This document shows, piece after piece, positions 25,099 through 33,784 of a stretch of 64,000 bases of DNA. How positions within the stretch are numbered: the first letter of the stretch is position 1; every line of letters begins with the position of its first letter. The DNA is taken from assembly GCA_030432295.1 (NCBI GenBank), contig JAUIHI010000031.1, forward strand, positions 1 through 64,000, in the 5' to 3' direction. Below the pieces are notes generated by a model, which did no database searches, was not told where the DNA came from, and saw nothing but the letters and a program-made list of their open reading frames with translations. The translations under genes were made by a program, and so were the position numbers. This stretch comes from Anaerolineae bacterium. GTDB taxonomy: Bacteria; Chloroflexota; Anaerolineae; Caldilineales; Caldilineaceae.

Positions 25099-26334
25099 GT
25101 GAAACTCTCCGCTATACAGACTTACCTGACTGAACAGAAGATTGACGGCTGGCTGGTCTACAGCTTCCGCAACCAGAATCCGATTGCCCAGTCTGTCTCC
25201 GGGTTGAGGGCTTCTGGCAGCCGCCGCTGGTTCTGCTGGATTCCCGCCCAGGGCGCGCCCCGCTGGCTGGTCCACGCCATCGAAACCCATATGTTTGTAG
25301 ACCTCCCCGCGGATATGGCTGGGGAGATGACCCGCTATGTGGGCTGGGAAGAGATGGAAGCCAAGCTGCCCAAGCTGGTCGGCACAACGACGGGGCGGCC
25401 TCTGCGCATCGCAATGGAATACAGCCCGCGCAATGCCCTGCCCTACGTCAGCACAGTGGACGGCGGCGTCATCGAGCTGGTGCGGGAGACGACCGGGGCG
25501 GAGATCGTCAGCAGCGGCGATCTGGTGCAGCAGATGACGGCAGTGCTGTCCGCTGAGCAGATTGCGGGCCATCGCCGAGCCGCGGCCGGTTGTCTGGCTG
25601 TCAAAGATGCGGCCTTTGCCTTTATCGGCCAGCGTCTGCGCGACGGCCAGGATGTAAATGAGTTCGAAGTCCAATGCTTTATCAATGACGAACTGGCAAA
25701 GCGCAGGCTGCAAACCGGCGTCACCTCCCTCTGCTCGGTCAACGCCAACGCAGCCGACCCCCACTACATTTCCAGCGAGGCCCACCATAAACCGATTCAG
25801 AAAGGCGATGCGGTTCTGATCGATATGTGGAGCCGGGAGACTGTCAACCCCGACGACTCCTTCGCCGACATCACCTGGACCGCCTATTGCGGCGCAGAAG
25901 TTCCGCCCAAAATGCGCCAGGTCTTTGAAGTGGTGGCCGCGGCCAGAGACGCGACGGTCCTCCACATTCAAGAGCGGATGGACGCGGGACTGCCTGCCTA
26001 TGGCTATATGGCCGACGACGCGGCCCGCAAAGTGATCATCGACGCAGGCTATGGCGAGTTCATCCTGCACCGCACAGGCCACAGCCTGGGACCCACCGGC
26101 CACTGGATCGGGGCCAACATCGACAATCTGGAAACCCAGGACCGCCGCCAGCTGATCCCCAATCTGATGTTCACCGTTGAGCCGGGAATTTACATGCCCG
26201 ATTTCAACTTTGACGACAGCCCGCAGGCCAAAGGGCTGGGCATCCGCAGTGAAATTAATTGCCTGATGCACGCTGACCGGGTGGAAGTAACCACTCTGCC
26301 CTTGCAAACCGAAGTCATCCCCATTCTGGGGTAA
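25099..26334 (+). CDS. M24 family metallopeptidase (Xaa-Pro aminopeptidase-like)
   Basis: Cytoplasmic pita-bread-fold peptidase of 411 residues. An N-terminal creatinase-like domain (1-155) is followed by the catalytic domain with all five metal ligands in order: Asp in LIDMWS, Asp in FADITW, His in HRTGHSLG, Glu in TVEPGIY and Glu in RSEINCL. Members remove N-terminal residues before proline or cleave small amide bonds. The start is GTG at 25099, with AGG 6 bases upstream. It precedes the remains of a peptide importer operon, which suggests it hydrolysed imported peptides. Confidence 0.9.
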   Translation: MKLSAIQTYLTEQKIDGWLVYSFRNQNPIAQSVSGLRASGSRRWFCWIPAQGAPRWLVHAIETHMFVDLPADMAGEMTRYVGWEEMEAKLPKLVGTTTGRPLRIAMEYSPRNALPYVSTVDGGVIELVRETTGAEIVSSGDLVQQMTAVLSAEQIAGHRRAAAGCLAVKDAAFAFIGQRLRDGQDVNEFEVQCFINDELAKRRLQTGVTSLCSVNANAADPHYISSEAHHKPIQKGDAVLIDMWSRETVNPDDSFADITWTAYCGAEVPPKMRQVFEVVAAARDATVLHIQERMDAGLPAYGYMADDAARKVIIDAGYGEFILHRTGHSLGPTGHWIGANIDNLETQDRRQLIPNLMFTVEPGIYMPDFNFDDSPQAKGLGIRSEINCLMHADRVEVTTLPLQTEVIPILG

Positions 26335-26452
26335 TGCGCCCCAGAAAAGAATTCCCAAAACCAGAAAGGAGGCTCGGCCTAGAGTAAGCGGTCTGGGCAG
26401 ACCGGCAACCAAATATCGTTTGATGGTTATTTCACAACGAGGAGAAAATCGT

Positions 26453-26665
26453 ATGCGAAGAAGTTTCTCTATCCTATCAGTGCTGATGATTCTGGCGATG
26501 CTGCTGGCAGCCTGCCCGGCCCCTGCGCCGGAGGCTGGCAGTGAAGCAGCAGCCCCTGCGGCTGAAGCGCCTGCAGCTGAAGCACCCGCAGCTGAAGCAC
26601 CTGCGGCGGAAGAAGCCGCAGCGGAAATCGCCAGATTTTCCCACCCAGCGCCCGTCTGGATGTAG
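26453..26665 (+). pseudogene. Truncated peptide-binding lipoprotein (5' fragment of a family 5 SBP)
   Basis: Only the first 60 or so codons survive. They encode a lipoprotein signal peptide with the lipobox LAAC (Cys21) and a linker of repeated APAAE units, as in the intact binding protein at 30319-32022. After the linker the frame runs for about ten codons into sequence that, in another frame, encodes the middle of a DppB-type permease, and then stops. GAGGAGAAAATCGT supplies an intact ribosome binding site, so a short lipopeptide may still be made. Confidence 0.8.
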
Positions 26666-27159
26666 CGCTTGATGTGGATCGCCATACGGGTTTTATGCTT
26701 ATTGACACCCTAATGTCCGGTGATATGAGTCTTTTCCGAAATGCCATCTGGCATCTCCTCTTGCCCAGCTTCGTCCTCAGCACAGTCATTATGCCCATAC
26801 TCGCCCGGCTGACCCGAGCCAGTATGCTGGAAGTCTTGCAGCAGGACTACGTGCGAACGGCCCAGGCCAAAGGGCTGGCACAGCGGGTGGTCGTCATACG
26901 CCACGCGCTAAAGAACGCGCTGTTGCCGATTGTCACCGTTGTGGGCCTTCAGTTGGGCGGTCTGTTGGGCGGCGCGCTGTTGACCGAGACAATCTTCTCC
27001 TGGCCAGGTATGGGGCTATGGACTTACCGCGCCATCCAGAGCCGGGATTATCCGATTGTCCAGGGCGCGGTGCTGGTCAGTGCTACCATTTACGTCTTTG
27101 TCAACCTGCTGGTGGACATCTCCTACGCCTATCTCGACCCACGCATCCGTTATAGTTAA
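26634..27159 (+). pseudogene. 3' fragment of a DppB/OppB-type permease
   Basis: From about 26634 the frame reads QIFPPSARLDVALDVDRHTG, matching the periplasmic loop in the middle of DppB-type permeases, and continues to a normal C-terminus YLDPRIRYS. The EAA-like segment reads DYVRTAQAKGLAQRVVVIRH. About half the permease, including its first helices and any start signal, is missing. The deletion joins it to the binding-protein fragment just upstream. The following DppC-type gene is intact. Confidence 0.85.
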
Positions 27160-27163
27160 TTGG

Positions 27164-27184
27164 GACTTGGGATTGGAGACTGGA
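27164..27184. repeat. Heptanucleotide tandem repeat (three units)
   Basis: GACTTGG-GATTGGA-GACTGGA lies between the permease fragment and the DppC-type gene; complementary words such as CCAATCC follow within 25 bases. Confidence 0.55.
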
Positions 27185-27235
27185 CCACTGATGACCAATC
27201 CTGAAACCCCCAATTTCCCTTTGGGAGAATAATAA

Positions 27236-28138
27236 ATGAGCGTTGACACAGCGCTTGCATCACAATCGACAGATATACCGGCTTCCCGCCCGCCCCGCAG
27301 CCTGTTCAGCGATGCCTGGCGGCGGCTGCTCTCCAGTTGGAATGGGCGCGTGGGCCTGACCGTCACTGGCCTGATTATTCTCATCGGTCTGCTTGCGCCG
27401 GTCGTCAATCCCTACGATCCGACGATTGACTCCAATCTGGTCGATTCCCGGGCCGCGCCGTCACTGGAACACTTTTTTGGTGCGGATCGGCTGGGCCGGG
27501 ATATGTTCCGCCGCATCATTCACGGCACGCGTATCTCCCTGACTATCGGCTTTGTCGTCGTCTTCTTCTCCGGCGGGGTCGGCACAATTCTGGGGCTGGC
27601 GGCTGGCTACTTCGGCGGCTGGACAGACTCCATTATTATGCGCGTGATGGATGTGCTGCTGGCGTTTCCGGCCATTCTATTGGCGATTGCGATTGTGGCT
27701 GTGCGCGGGGCCAGCCTGACAAATACAATCATTGCCGTGGCGATTGTGGGTGTGCCTGGCTACGCGCGCGTCGTGCGTTCGATTGTCCTCTCTGTGCGCG
27801 AGCGGGATTATGTGGAGGCGGCCCGAATGGTGGGTGTACGCGACAGCCGCATAATGTTTTTGCACATTCTGCCCAACAGCCTTTCACCAATTATTGTCCA
27901 GGTGACACTGGGCGTGGGTGGAGCTATTCTCTTTGCCGCGGCCTTGGGCTTCCTGGGATTGGGCGCACAGCCCCCCGCACCCGAGTGGGGCGCGATGATC
28001 GCCGACGGCACACCCTTCCTGCGCCAGTCCCCCCATATGGTACTCTTCCCCGGTCTGGCGATTATGTTTACAGTCCTGGGCTTCAATCTCCTGGGCGACG
28101 GTCTGCGCGACGCGCTGGACCCCCAGTTGCGGGATTGA
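27236..28138 (+). CDS. Peptide/nickel-type ABC transporter permease, DppC-type
   Basis: Inner-membrane permease of 300 residues with six helices. FGADRLGRDMFRRIIHGTRIS and the ATPase-contact segment YVEAARMVGVRDSRIMFLHI are typical of DppC/OppC. The C-terminal GFNLLGDGLRDALDPQLRD is complete. TTTGGGAGAATAATAA precedes the ATG. Its partner permease and binding protein upstream are destroyed, and no ATPase gene follows, so the protein is probably an orphan. Confidence 0.92.
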   Translation: MSVDTALASQSTDIPASRPPRSLFSDAWRRLLSSWNGRVGLTVTGLIILIGLLAPVVNPYDPTIDSNLVDSRAAPSLEHFFGADRLGRDMFRRIIHGTRISLTIGFVVVFFSGGVGTILGLAAGYFGGWTDSIIMRVMDVLLAFPAILLAIAIVAVRGASLTNTIIAVAIVGVPGYARVVRSIVLSVRERDYVEAARMVGVRDSRIMFLHILPNSLSPIIVQVTLGVGGAILFAAALGFLGLGAQPPAPEWGAMIADGTPFLRQSPHMVLFPGLAIMFTVLGFNLLGDGLRDALDPQLRD

Positions 28139-28146
28139 TGGCAGAA

Positions 28147-28310
28147 GAAGTTAGCCACTGATAAACACAGATAGACGCTGATTTTTCCTCTTTTTACGTC
28201 CATCAAAAACGTCATTAGAAAGAAGGCCCAGTTCGGATGTCCGAACTGGGCCTTCTTCATCTATTCTTATCCGTGTTCATCAGCGTTCATCAGTAGCTGA
28301 TTTTTCTACT
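28147..28310. repeat. Inverted CACTGATAAACAC element enclosing a terminator
   Basis: The left end reads GTTAGCCACTGATAAACACA and the right end is its approximate reverse complement, GTGTTCATCAGCGTTCATCA then GTAGCTGATTTTT. A perfect 17-bp terminator stem (28221-28237 with 28240-28256) sits at the centre. The element separates the two convergent peptide-transporter operons and slightly overlaps the end of the minus-strand permease gene. Confidence 0.7.
28221..28256. terminator. Bidirectional terminator between convergent operons
   Basis: AGAAGGCCCAGTTCGGA and its exact complement are separated by two bases, with A/T-rich flanks on both sides. It serves the operons ending at 28138 and 28306. 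Confidence 0.8.
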
Positions 28311-29163
28311 TCCTCAGTCGCGGGTCCAGCAAATCCCGCAGGCCATCGCCAATCAGATTGAAGGCCGCCACCAACAGCAGAATCGCCGCCGCGGGCACGG
28401 CGGTCAGCCACCACTGGGTGGTGATGTAATTGCGCCCTTCGCTGATCATCACACCCCACTCCGGCGTGGGCGGCTGCGCGCCAAAGCCGATGAAGGACAA
28501 CCCGGCCACACTCAGAATCACTGCGCCCATATCGAAGCTGGCCTGGACCAGCAGGGGGGCCAATGTATTGGGCAGCAGATGGCGCAGGACGATGCGCAGG
28601 CTGGGCGCGCCGATGGCCCGGGCGGCCTGGACAAACTCCTGCTCGCGCAGGACAAGCACCTGTCCCCGAATCAGCCGGGCATAGACCGGCCAGCTCACCA
28701 CCGCTACCGCGATCAGCGCGTTGCGCAGGCTCGGCCCCAGCGCGCCGGCAATCGCCATCGCCAGAATCAGACTGGGGAAGGCGAAAAAAATGTCCGTCAC
28801 TCGCATCAACACTTCGTCGGCCCAACCCCGTGTGTAGCCAGCGAACAACCCCACCACAGAGCCAAATAGCCCCGCGCCGCCCACCACCGCCAGTCCCACA
28901 AAGAGGGAAATGCGTGCCCCGAATAGGATACGGCTGAGGATGTCCCTCCCCAGCTTGTCCGTACCCAACAGAAAGTCCTTGCCGGGTGCGGTCAGGCTGG
29001 CCTGAATGTTCTGTTGGATGGGGTCCACCGGACTGAGAATCGGCGCAAAGAGAGCCAGGAGGGTGAAAATGAGCAGCAGTGCCAACCCCACGAGCATTGT
29101 GGGGTCTTTCATCAGCCCTCGGAAGAATTTGGTACGGGCGCTGGAAGTAGTACGAATCGCCAT
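28306..29163 (-). CDS. Peptide/nickel-type ABC transporter permease, DppC-type
   Basis: Inner-membrane permease of 285 residues, six helices. LLGTDKLGRDILSRILFGAR and the contact segment FVQAARAIGAPSLRIVLRHL identify it as DppC/OppC type. The start ATG directly follows the stop of the DppB-type gene (TAGATG), so the two are coupled. Last gene of the intact minus-strand operon; the ATPase subunits must come from elsewhere. Confidence 0.93.
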   Translation of the reverse strand: MAIRTTSSARTKFFRGLMKDPTMLVGLALLLIFTLLALFAPILSPVDPIQQNIQASLTAPGKDFLLGTDKLGRDILSRILFGARISLFVGLAVVGGAGLFGSVVGLFAGYTRGWADEVLMRVTDIFFAFPSLILAMAIAGALGPSLRNALIAVAVVSWPVYARLIRGQVLVLREQEFVQAARAIGAPSLRIVLRHLLPNTLAPLLVQASFDMGAVILSVAGLSFIGFGAQPPTPEWGVMISEGRNYITTQWWLTAVPAAAILLLVAAFNLIGDGLRDLLDPRLRK

Positions 29164-30171
29164 CTATTCTACCCCCACCCGTGGATCGACCATTCGATAG
29201 CCGATGTCTACCAGTGTATTGACGGTCGGATAGACAATCGCGGCCACCAGCGTGACCCCCATCACAGCGGGGAAGTCCAGCGTCGTCACCGAAGTGGTAG
29301 CGTAGCGGCCCAGTCCCGGCCAGTTGAAGATCGTCTCGGTCAGCACCGCACCGCTGAGCAGACTGCCAAAAGTGAGGCCGACGGTTGTCAGCACCGGTGG
29401 CAACGCATTTTTGAGCACATGCCCCCAGATCACTACCTGCCGGGAGAGTCCTTTGGCTTTGGCCGTGCGCACGTAGTCCTGCTGCAGCACCTCCAGCATA
29501 GCCGAGCGGGTCATACGCAGCAGCACCGCTGTGGAAAAGTAGCCCAGTGTGGCTGCGGGCAGGACCAGATGGTACAAACTGTTCTGGAAAATCGGCCAGT
29601 TGCCCGCCAACAGCGCATCGATTGTATACATTCCGGTGATGTGCGCTGGCGCAGTGAGGATCGTGTCCAGGCGTCCGGGGCCTGGGAACCAGCGCAGTTG
29701 GCGGTAGAAGAGGCCAAGCACCAGCAGGCCCACATAAAAAATCGGCATGGAACCGCCAGCCAGCGCGAAGACCCGTGCCCCGGCATCCACCACGCCGTTA
29801 CGGCGCATGGACGCCAGCATCCCCAGGGGAATGCCCAGCAGGACGGAGACGAGCAGCGCGGCCAGGGATAATTCAATCGTCGCGGGCAGAAAGTCCCGCA
29901 GATCGTCGGCCACTGGGCGGCGAGTGCGGATCGAATTGCCCAGATCGCCCTGCAAGACCCGGCCCACATAGCGCAGATATTGCTCCACTACCGGGCGGTC
30001 CAGCCCCAGTTCAGCCCGATAGGCGGCAATCTGTTCTTCCCGCGCGTTCTGGCCCAGCGCCGCGGCAGCCGGGTCCACAGGGACTAGTTGGGCCAGGGCA
30101 AAGGTAATCACCGACACGCCTGCCATCACCAGCATAAGACCGATGAGACGGCGGAGAATGAAACGGAGCAT
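29164..30171 (-). CDS. Peptide/nickel-type ABC transporter permease, DppB-type
   Basis: Inner-membrane permease of 335 residues. It begins MLRFILRRLIGLMLVMAGVS, the standard DppB opening. It has the periplasmic domain with DLGNSIRTRRPVADDL and the contact loop DYVRTAKAKGLSRQVVIWGH, and ends YRMVDPRVGVE. It pairs with the DppC-type permease immediately downstream. It is an intact relative of the fragment at 26634-27159, which it matches closely in the C-terminal half. Confidence 0.93.
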   Translation of the reverse strand: MLRFILRRLIGLMLVMAGVSVITFALAQLVPVDPAAAALGQNAREEQIAAYRAELGLDRPVVEQYLRYVGRVLQGDLGNSIRTRRPVADDLRDFLPATIELSLAALLVSVLLGIPLGMLASMRRNGVVDAGARVFALAGGSMPIFYVGLLVLGLFYRQLRWFPGPGRLDTILTAPAHITGMYTIDALLAGNWPIFQNSLYHLVLPAATLGYFSTAVLLRMTRSAMLEVLQQDYVRTAKAKGLSRQVVIWGHVLKNALPPVLTTVGLTFGSLLSGAVLTETIFNWPGLGRYATTSVTTLDFPAVMGVTLVAAIVYPTVNTLVDIGYRMVDPRVGVE

Positions 30172-30221
30172 AGAAGCAATATCCGGAAAGCCGAAAGGGA
30201 ACGAATGGTTGACGACGGACG

Positions 30222-30271
30222 GGCAGACGGCAGACGAACCAACAATCGTATCGGTTCGTCTGCCGTCTGCC
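30222..30271. promoter_or_regulatory. Perfect 19-bp intercistronic hairpin
   Basis: GGCAGACGGCAGACGAACC at 30222-30240 pairs exactly with 30253-30271. It lies between the binding-protein stop and the permease start. The arm consists of AGACGGC-type heptamers, a second heptamer family also seen at 35862 and 63777. Confidence 0.7.
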
Positions 30272-30318
30272 GCCTTTCGTCCTATGCAATCAACTACACT
30301 ACAGATAGACGAATGAAA

Positions 30319-32022
30319 CTACTTCTTCCCAATATTGGCGAAGGTAATCCCCGGTGTGTCAGCCGGATCGAAGAGGAAGCCGGTAATGTTGCTGCGCAGA
30401 GCAAAGGTGCGGATGGGCTGGTAGAGCATTACATAGGGTCCGAAGTGCTGCACATAGTCCACCAGCTCGGCATAGAGGGCAATGCGCTCTTCGGTCGTGC
30501 CGGCTTGGGCAGCCTGTTTGGTGAGTTCGATGGCTTTCTCATCTTTCCAGTCGTTGCGCCAGGCCAGGGACTGTGCATCCCAATTGGCGAAGGGGGTGGC
30601 ATTGCCGTCCGGGTCCGAATAGTCGGGTCCCCAGTTCATCAGCGTCAGCTCGCCGCCCTGGGCGCGGTAGATATTGAGCAGTTCAGACGACTGCAACTGC
30701 TGGATGTTGACGGTCAGACCAGCCAATGCCAAGTCAGCCTGAATCTTGGCGCCCAACACACCCCACTCCAGACCGCCGGGGCCTGTGCCTGTGGGAACCA
30801 TAAAGTCGATCTCTGTGCCTTCGGCTACGCCCGCATTGGCCAGCAGTTCCTTGGCCTTGTCGATGTCCTGGCTGAAGGGGTTATTGCCTGTAAAGCCCAG
30901 GAAGCCTTCGGGGATGATCTCCTGCACGATCTTGCCGTTGCCCTTGAGCAGAGTGGCAATATCGTCGTAGTTGACCGCATAGCGGATGGCCTCACGCACA
31001 TCGGGATTGTCCAACGGCGCTTTGGTGGCGTTCATGCCCACATAGGCCAGAAGGGTGTCGGTGGCTTGGGTCAGCACAACATCGGGATTGCCTTCCAGTG
31101 ACGCTGCCTGTTCTGGCCCAAGGGGATCCACGATATCGGCGTCTCCGGTCTCGATGGCCGCCTGTAGGTTAGCCAATTCGGGAATATTCTGCATAATCAC
31201 CCGTTTCATGGCCGGTGCTGTGCCCCAGTAATTGGGGTTGGCATCCATTGTCACCGAGACACTGCGATCCCAGGCAGTCAGCATATACGCTCCACTGCCT
31301 GCGGAATTGTCGTTCATCCAGGCAGAGGCCATATCGTCACCCATATTGGGTTCCACCACAGCCTGTTCCACCACAGCCGCCAGGCTGAAGGCGGCGATGG
31401 TCAGAAAGACCGGCGGGCTGACTTCGGCGGGCAGATTCACCTCGAAGGTGCTAGCATCTACCGCGCTGAAACTATCCTTGGTCAGACCGGCGACCTCGGT
31501 GAAGAGGAAGGCGGGTGACTTGTTGATGTCGATGGCACGTGCCCAGGAGAAGACCACATCCTGCGCGGTGACCGGGTTGCCGCTGGCAAAGACGGCCTTC
31601 GGGTTCAGATGAAAAGTGATGGTCGAGCCATCGCCGTTGTCAGTAATCTCCCAGGACTCGGCCAGCAAGGGTTTGATGCCCGGTTGGCCTGGGTCAACGC
31701 CCACAAGCGTCTCGTAAATGCTGGCTACAACCTGAATGCCGCCAAACTCATAGGCGACTGCCGGGTCCAGGGAGATCAGGTCCGTGGCATCGGTGGCGTA
31801 GATGAGGGTATTGGCACGGGTAAGTTCTTCTGCCGCGGGTGCTTCCGCTGCCGGTGCTTCTGCCGCAGCGGGAGCCTCGGCTGCGGGCGCTTCTGCGGCT
31901 GGTTCAGGCGCGGCTGCTGGTGCTGCACACGCGCCCAGCAACAGGCCAAAGACCAGAATCAGCGTGAGCCAGACGAACCCCGGCGTTGCCCGCCGTGGGG
32001 TACTGCCTTTTGTTGTGTACAT
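30319..32022 (-). CDS. Peptide/nickel-type ABC transporter substrate-binding lipoprotein
   Basis: Family 5 extracellular solute-binding protein of 567 residues. A Sec-type lipoprotein signal ends in the lipobox LLGAC (Cys32), followed by a linker of repeated APAAE units. The mature part begins RANTLIYATDATDLISLDPA and contains VTAQDVVFSWARAID and the pattern PDVREAIRYAVNYDDIA, characteristic of DppA/OppA proteins. It opens the minus-strand peptide-transporter operon. AGGAGAAGA upstream of the ATG is a good ribosome binding site. The 400-base gap upstream (32023-32422) holds a dispersed repeat and no gene. Confidence 0.94.
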   Translation of the reverse strand: MYTTKGSTPRRATPGFVWLTLILVFGLLLGACAAPAAAPEPAAEAPAAEAPAAAEAPAAEAPAAEELTRANTLIYATDATDLISLDPAVAYEFGGIQVVASIYETLVGVDPGQPGIKPLLAESWEITDNGDGSTITFHLNPKAVFASGNPVTAQDVVFSWARAIDINKSPAFLFTEVAGLTKDSFSAVDASTFEVNLPAEVSPPVFLTIAAFSLAAVVEQAVVEPNMGDDMASAWMNDNSAGSGAYMLTAWDRSVSVTMDANPNYWGTAPAMKRVIMQNIPELANLQAAIETGDADIVDPLGPEQAASLEGNPDVVLTQATDTLLAYVGMNATKAPLDNPDVREAIRYAVNYDDIATLLKGNGKIVQEIIPEGFLGFTGNNPFSQDIDKAKELLANAGVAEGTEIDFMVPTGTGPGGLEWGVLGAKIQADLALAGLTVNIQQLQSSELLNIYRAQGGELTLMNWGPDYSDPDGNATPFANWDAQSLAWRNDWKDEKAIELTKQAAQAGTTEERIALYAELVDYVQHFGPYVMLYQPIRTFALRSNITGFLFDPADTPGITFANIGKK

Positions 32023-32227
32023 AGAAATCTTCTCCTTTTCGAGACAAACAAGACAAACAGAGTGTATAGCAATCAGTCAAAACGAGTTTGACCGGGCCAA
32101 CCAGATTAGAAGAATGCGGGTCGAAGAGGAAATCGATCCCGGAGATCAGGCGCAGGAAAAAATGAGGAACATCGCCCACAAGTATACATCACAGCCTCTG
32201 GGGGCTGAAATCTGTTCTATCCCCACA

Positions 32228-32330
32228 GATGGCTCCACTGCAAAAAGGTCGAATTCCCCCGCAGAGTCGCAGGGGTGCAGAGAACTTCAGGAGAAAAATC
32301 CGCTGCTATCAGCATTTATCAGTGGCCCTA
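32228..32330 (-). repeat. Composite dispersed repeat, copy B
   Basis: Read on the minus strand: GGGCCACTGATAAATGCTGA, then CTCCTGAAGTTCTCTGC, then CCCTGCGACTCTGCGGGGGA, then CGACCTTTTTGCAGTGGAGC. It shares the block order with copies at 24855-24965 and 60850-60958. Confidence 0.8.
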
Positions 32331-32422
32331 ATGGCGCAGGAGAGTCACCGGTGCTTCCCCAATCCGGGAGAGCAGACCTGGCCAGTCTTCTGAAACAGGC
32401 CAGGTCTCCAAACCCGAATGCG

Positions 32423-33583
32423 CTACTCTATATCAAACTGGGCCGTGACATAGGGCTGGATGGCCGCGTAGTCCAGTTCCACGCCCAGCCCCGGAGTTGT
32501 GGGGAGAAGCGCGTGGCCGTCCGCATAGGCCATTGGCGTAGTGACAAGGGTATGCTCGCGCACCCATTCGCTCTGCAGATCGCTGGGCAGCACACAGTTG
32601 CGGGCACAGGCTGAGGCGTGCAGGCGCATCTGTTGTAACACACCCAATTCGAGAGAACTGCCCTGCCAGCAATCTTTGCTGACAAATTCGGTTACGTGGC
32701 TCAGACGCAGAAAATCGTAGACGCTGCCCCGTCCAAGATTGTAAGTGTCCGCCATCTCCTCGCGCATGGCCAATTGCAGCACATCCTCGCTGCGGGTATG
32801 ACAGGCAATCGTCAGGGGTATAATCTGGCGGACAGCACGCCAATCCTCAATCGCGCCGTAGGGGAAGGGGTCTTCGATTTGGATATCGAAGGGAAGTTGG
32901 GCCAGCTTCTCCAACTGGCGGGCACACTCGCGCAGAGAGCGCCAGGCGCACATTGGATCGATAGTAATGTGGAAGCCCTCAGGAACGTCTGCGGCAATCG
33001 CCAACAGGGCATCCACAGTGTCGCCGCCCGCGCTCGATTTCATTTTGACACCCCGCAGTCCCAGGGATATCGCCTCGTGGATCAGTTTCGCCATTGTAGG
33101 CGCGTCGGGGCGATTCATCCAGAAATCGACCGCGACCCGATCCCGGATCGCGCCCCCCATCAACTGGTGGGCGGGCATACCCACAGATTTCCCGACTGCA
33201 TCCAGCCAGAGGGATTCGAGCAGAATATAGCTGCGCCCCCCGGCCAGTTCCCAGGACCAGTAGGGGTAGCCCCGGGGCAGTCCGGTTGCATTGGCCGGGC
33301 CTTTCCAGACCGTCGCAGGCGTGACCGATGAGAGCTCGCGCCCCAACAAATCCCGCAAAGTCGTTTCGACGCTGGCGCGGGTTGTGCCCCGGTCGCACTC
33401 GCCCACTGCGGTAAAGCCCTGGGAGGTAGTTCCTTCCACCAGATGAATCGGTATCTGGGGCCATTGCACGCTGTCCCGGTACATCACGCCGGGGTCCCCG
33501 GGCGCGGAGACAATATCCTGGCGGGCGGGCACAACCACCTGCCAGACCCGGAATTTTTCAAATTTTAGTGGCTGGTTTGCCAT
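32423..33583 (-). CDS. Enolase-superfamily enzyme (mandelate racemase/muconate lactonizing type)
   Basis: Cytoplasmic protein of 386 residues. The barrel has the KxK-type motif GLRGVKMKSSAGG, a metal aspartate in ITIDPMCAW, a metal glutamate in IQIEDPFPYG and the third-ligand region ACHTRSEDVL. The likely reaction is dehydration or epimerisation of a sugar acid. The ATG at 33583 is preferred over 33589 because GAGGG is 7 bases upstream of it; the much longer open frame upstream runs antisense through the aldo-keto reductase gene and is not real. It is divergent from the aldo-keto reductase, which has its own promoter in the gap. Confidence 0.85.
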   Translation of the reverse strand: MANQPLKFEKFRVWQVVVPARQDIVSAPGDPGVMYRDSVQWPQIPIHLVEGTTSQGFTAVGECDRGTTRASVETTLRDLLGRELSSVTPATVWKGPANATGLPRGYPYWSWELAGGRSYILLESLWLDAVGKSVGMPAHQLMGGAIRDRVAVDFWMNRPDAPTMAKLIHEAISLGLRGVKMKSSAGGDTVDALLAIAADVPEGFHITIDPMCAWRSLRECARQLEKLAQLPFDIQIEDPFPYGAIEDWRAVRQIIPLTIACHTRSEDVLQLAMREEMADTYNLGRGSVYDFLRLSHVTEFVSKDCWQGSSLELGVLQQMRLHASACARNCVLPSDLQSEWVREHTLVTTPMAYADGHALLPTTPGLGVELDYAAIQPYVTAQFDIE

Positions 33584-33709
33584 TTTCATACCCTCGCGGA
33601 TGGATAAAAGATTGGGAATGGGTAGGAAGATTCCTATGTCACGAGTATAGCGTTTCCGATCAATTTTTGCTAGGCAAGCGTGAAGAGGACGGCAATAGGC
33701 CAGACTGGT

Positions 33710-33738
33710 TTGGCTATCCCTGTCCGCCCAGCTACAAT
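33710..33738 (+). promoter_or_regulatory. Sigma-70-type promoter for the aldo-keto reductase
   Basis: TTGGCT at 33710-33715 and TACAAT at 33733-33738 are 17 bases apart; the start site near 33745 gives a 40-base leader with AGAAAGAGGA before the ATG. Confidence 0.6.
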
Positions 33739-33784
33739 AGATGTGTACGTTACTCAGGATGCCATACCACAGAAAGAGGACCCC

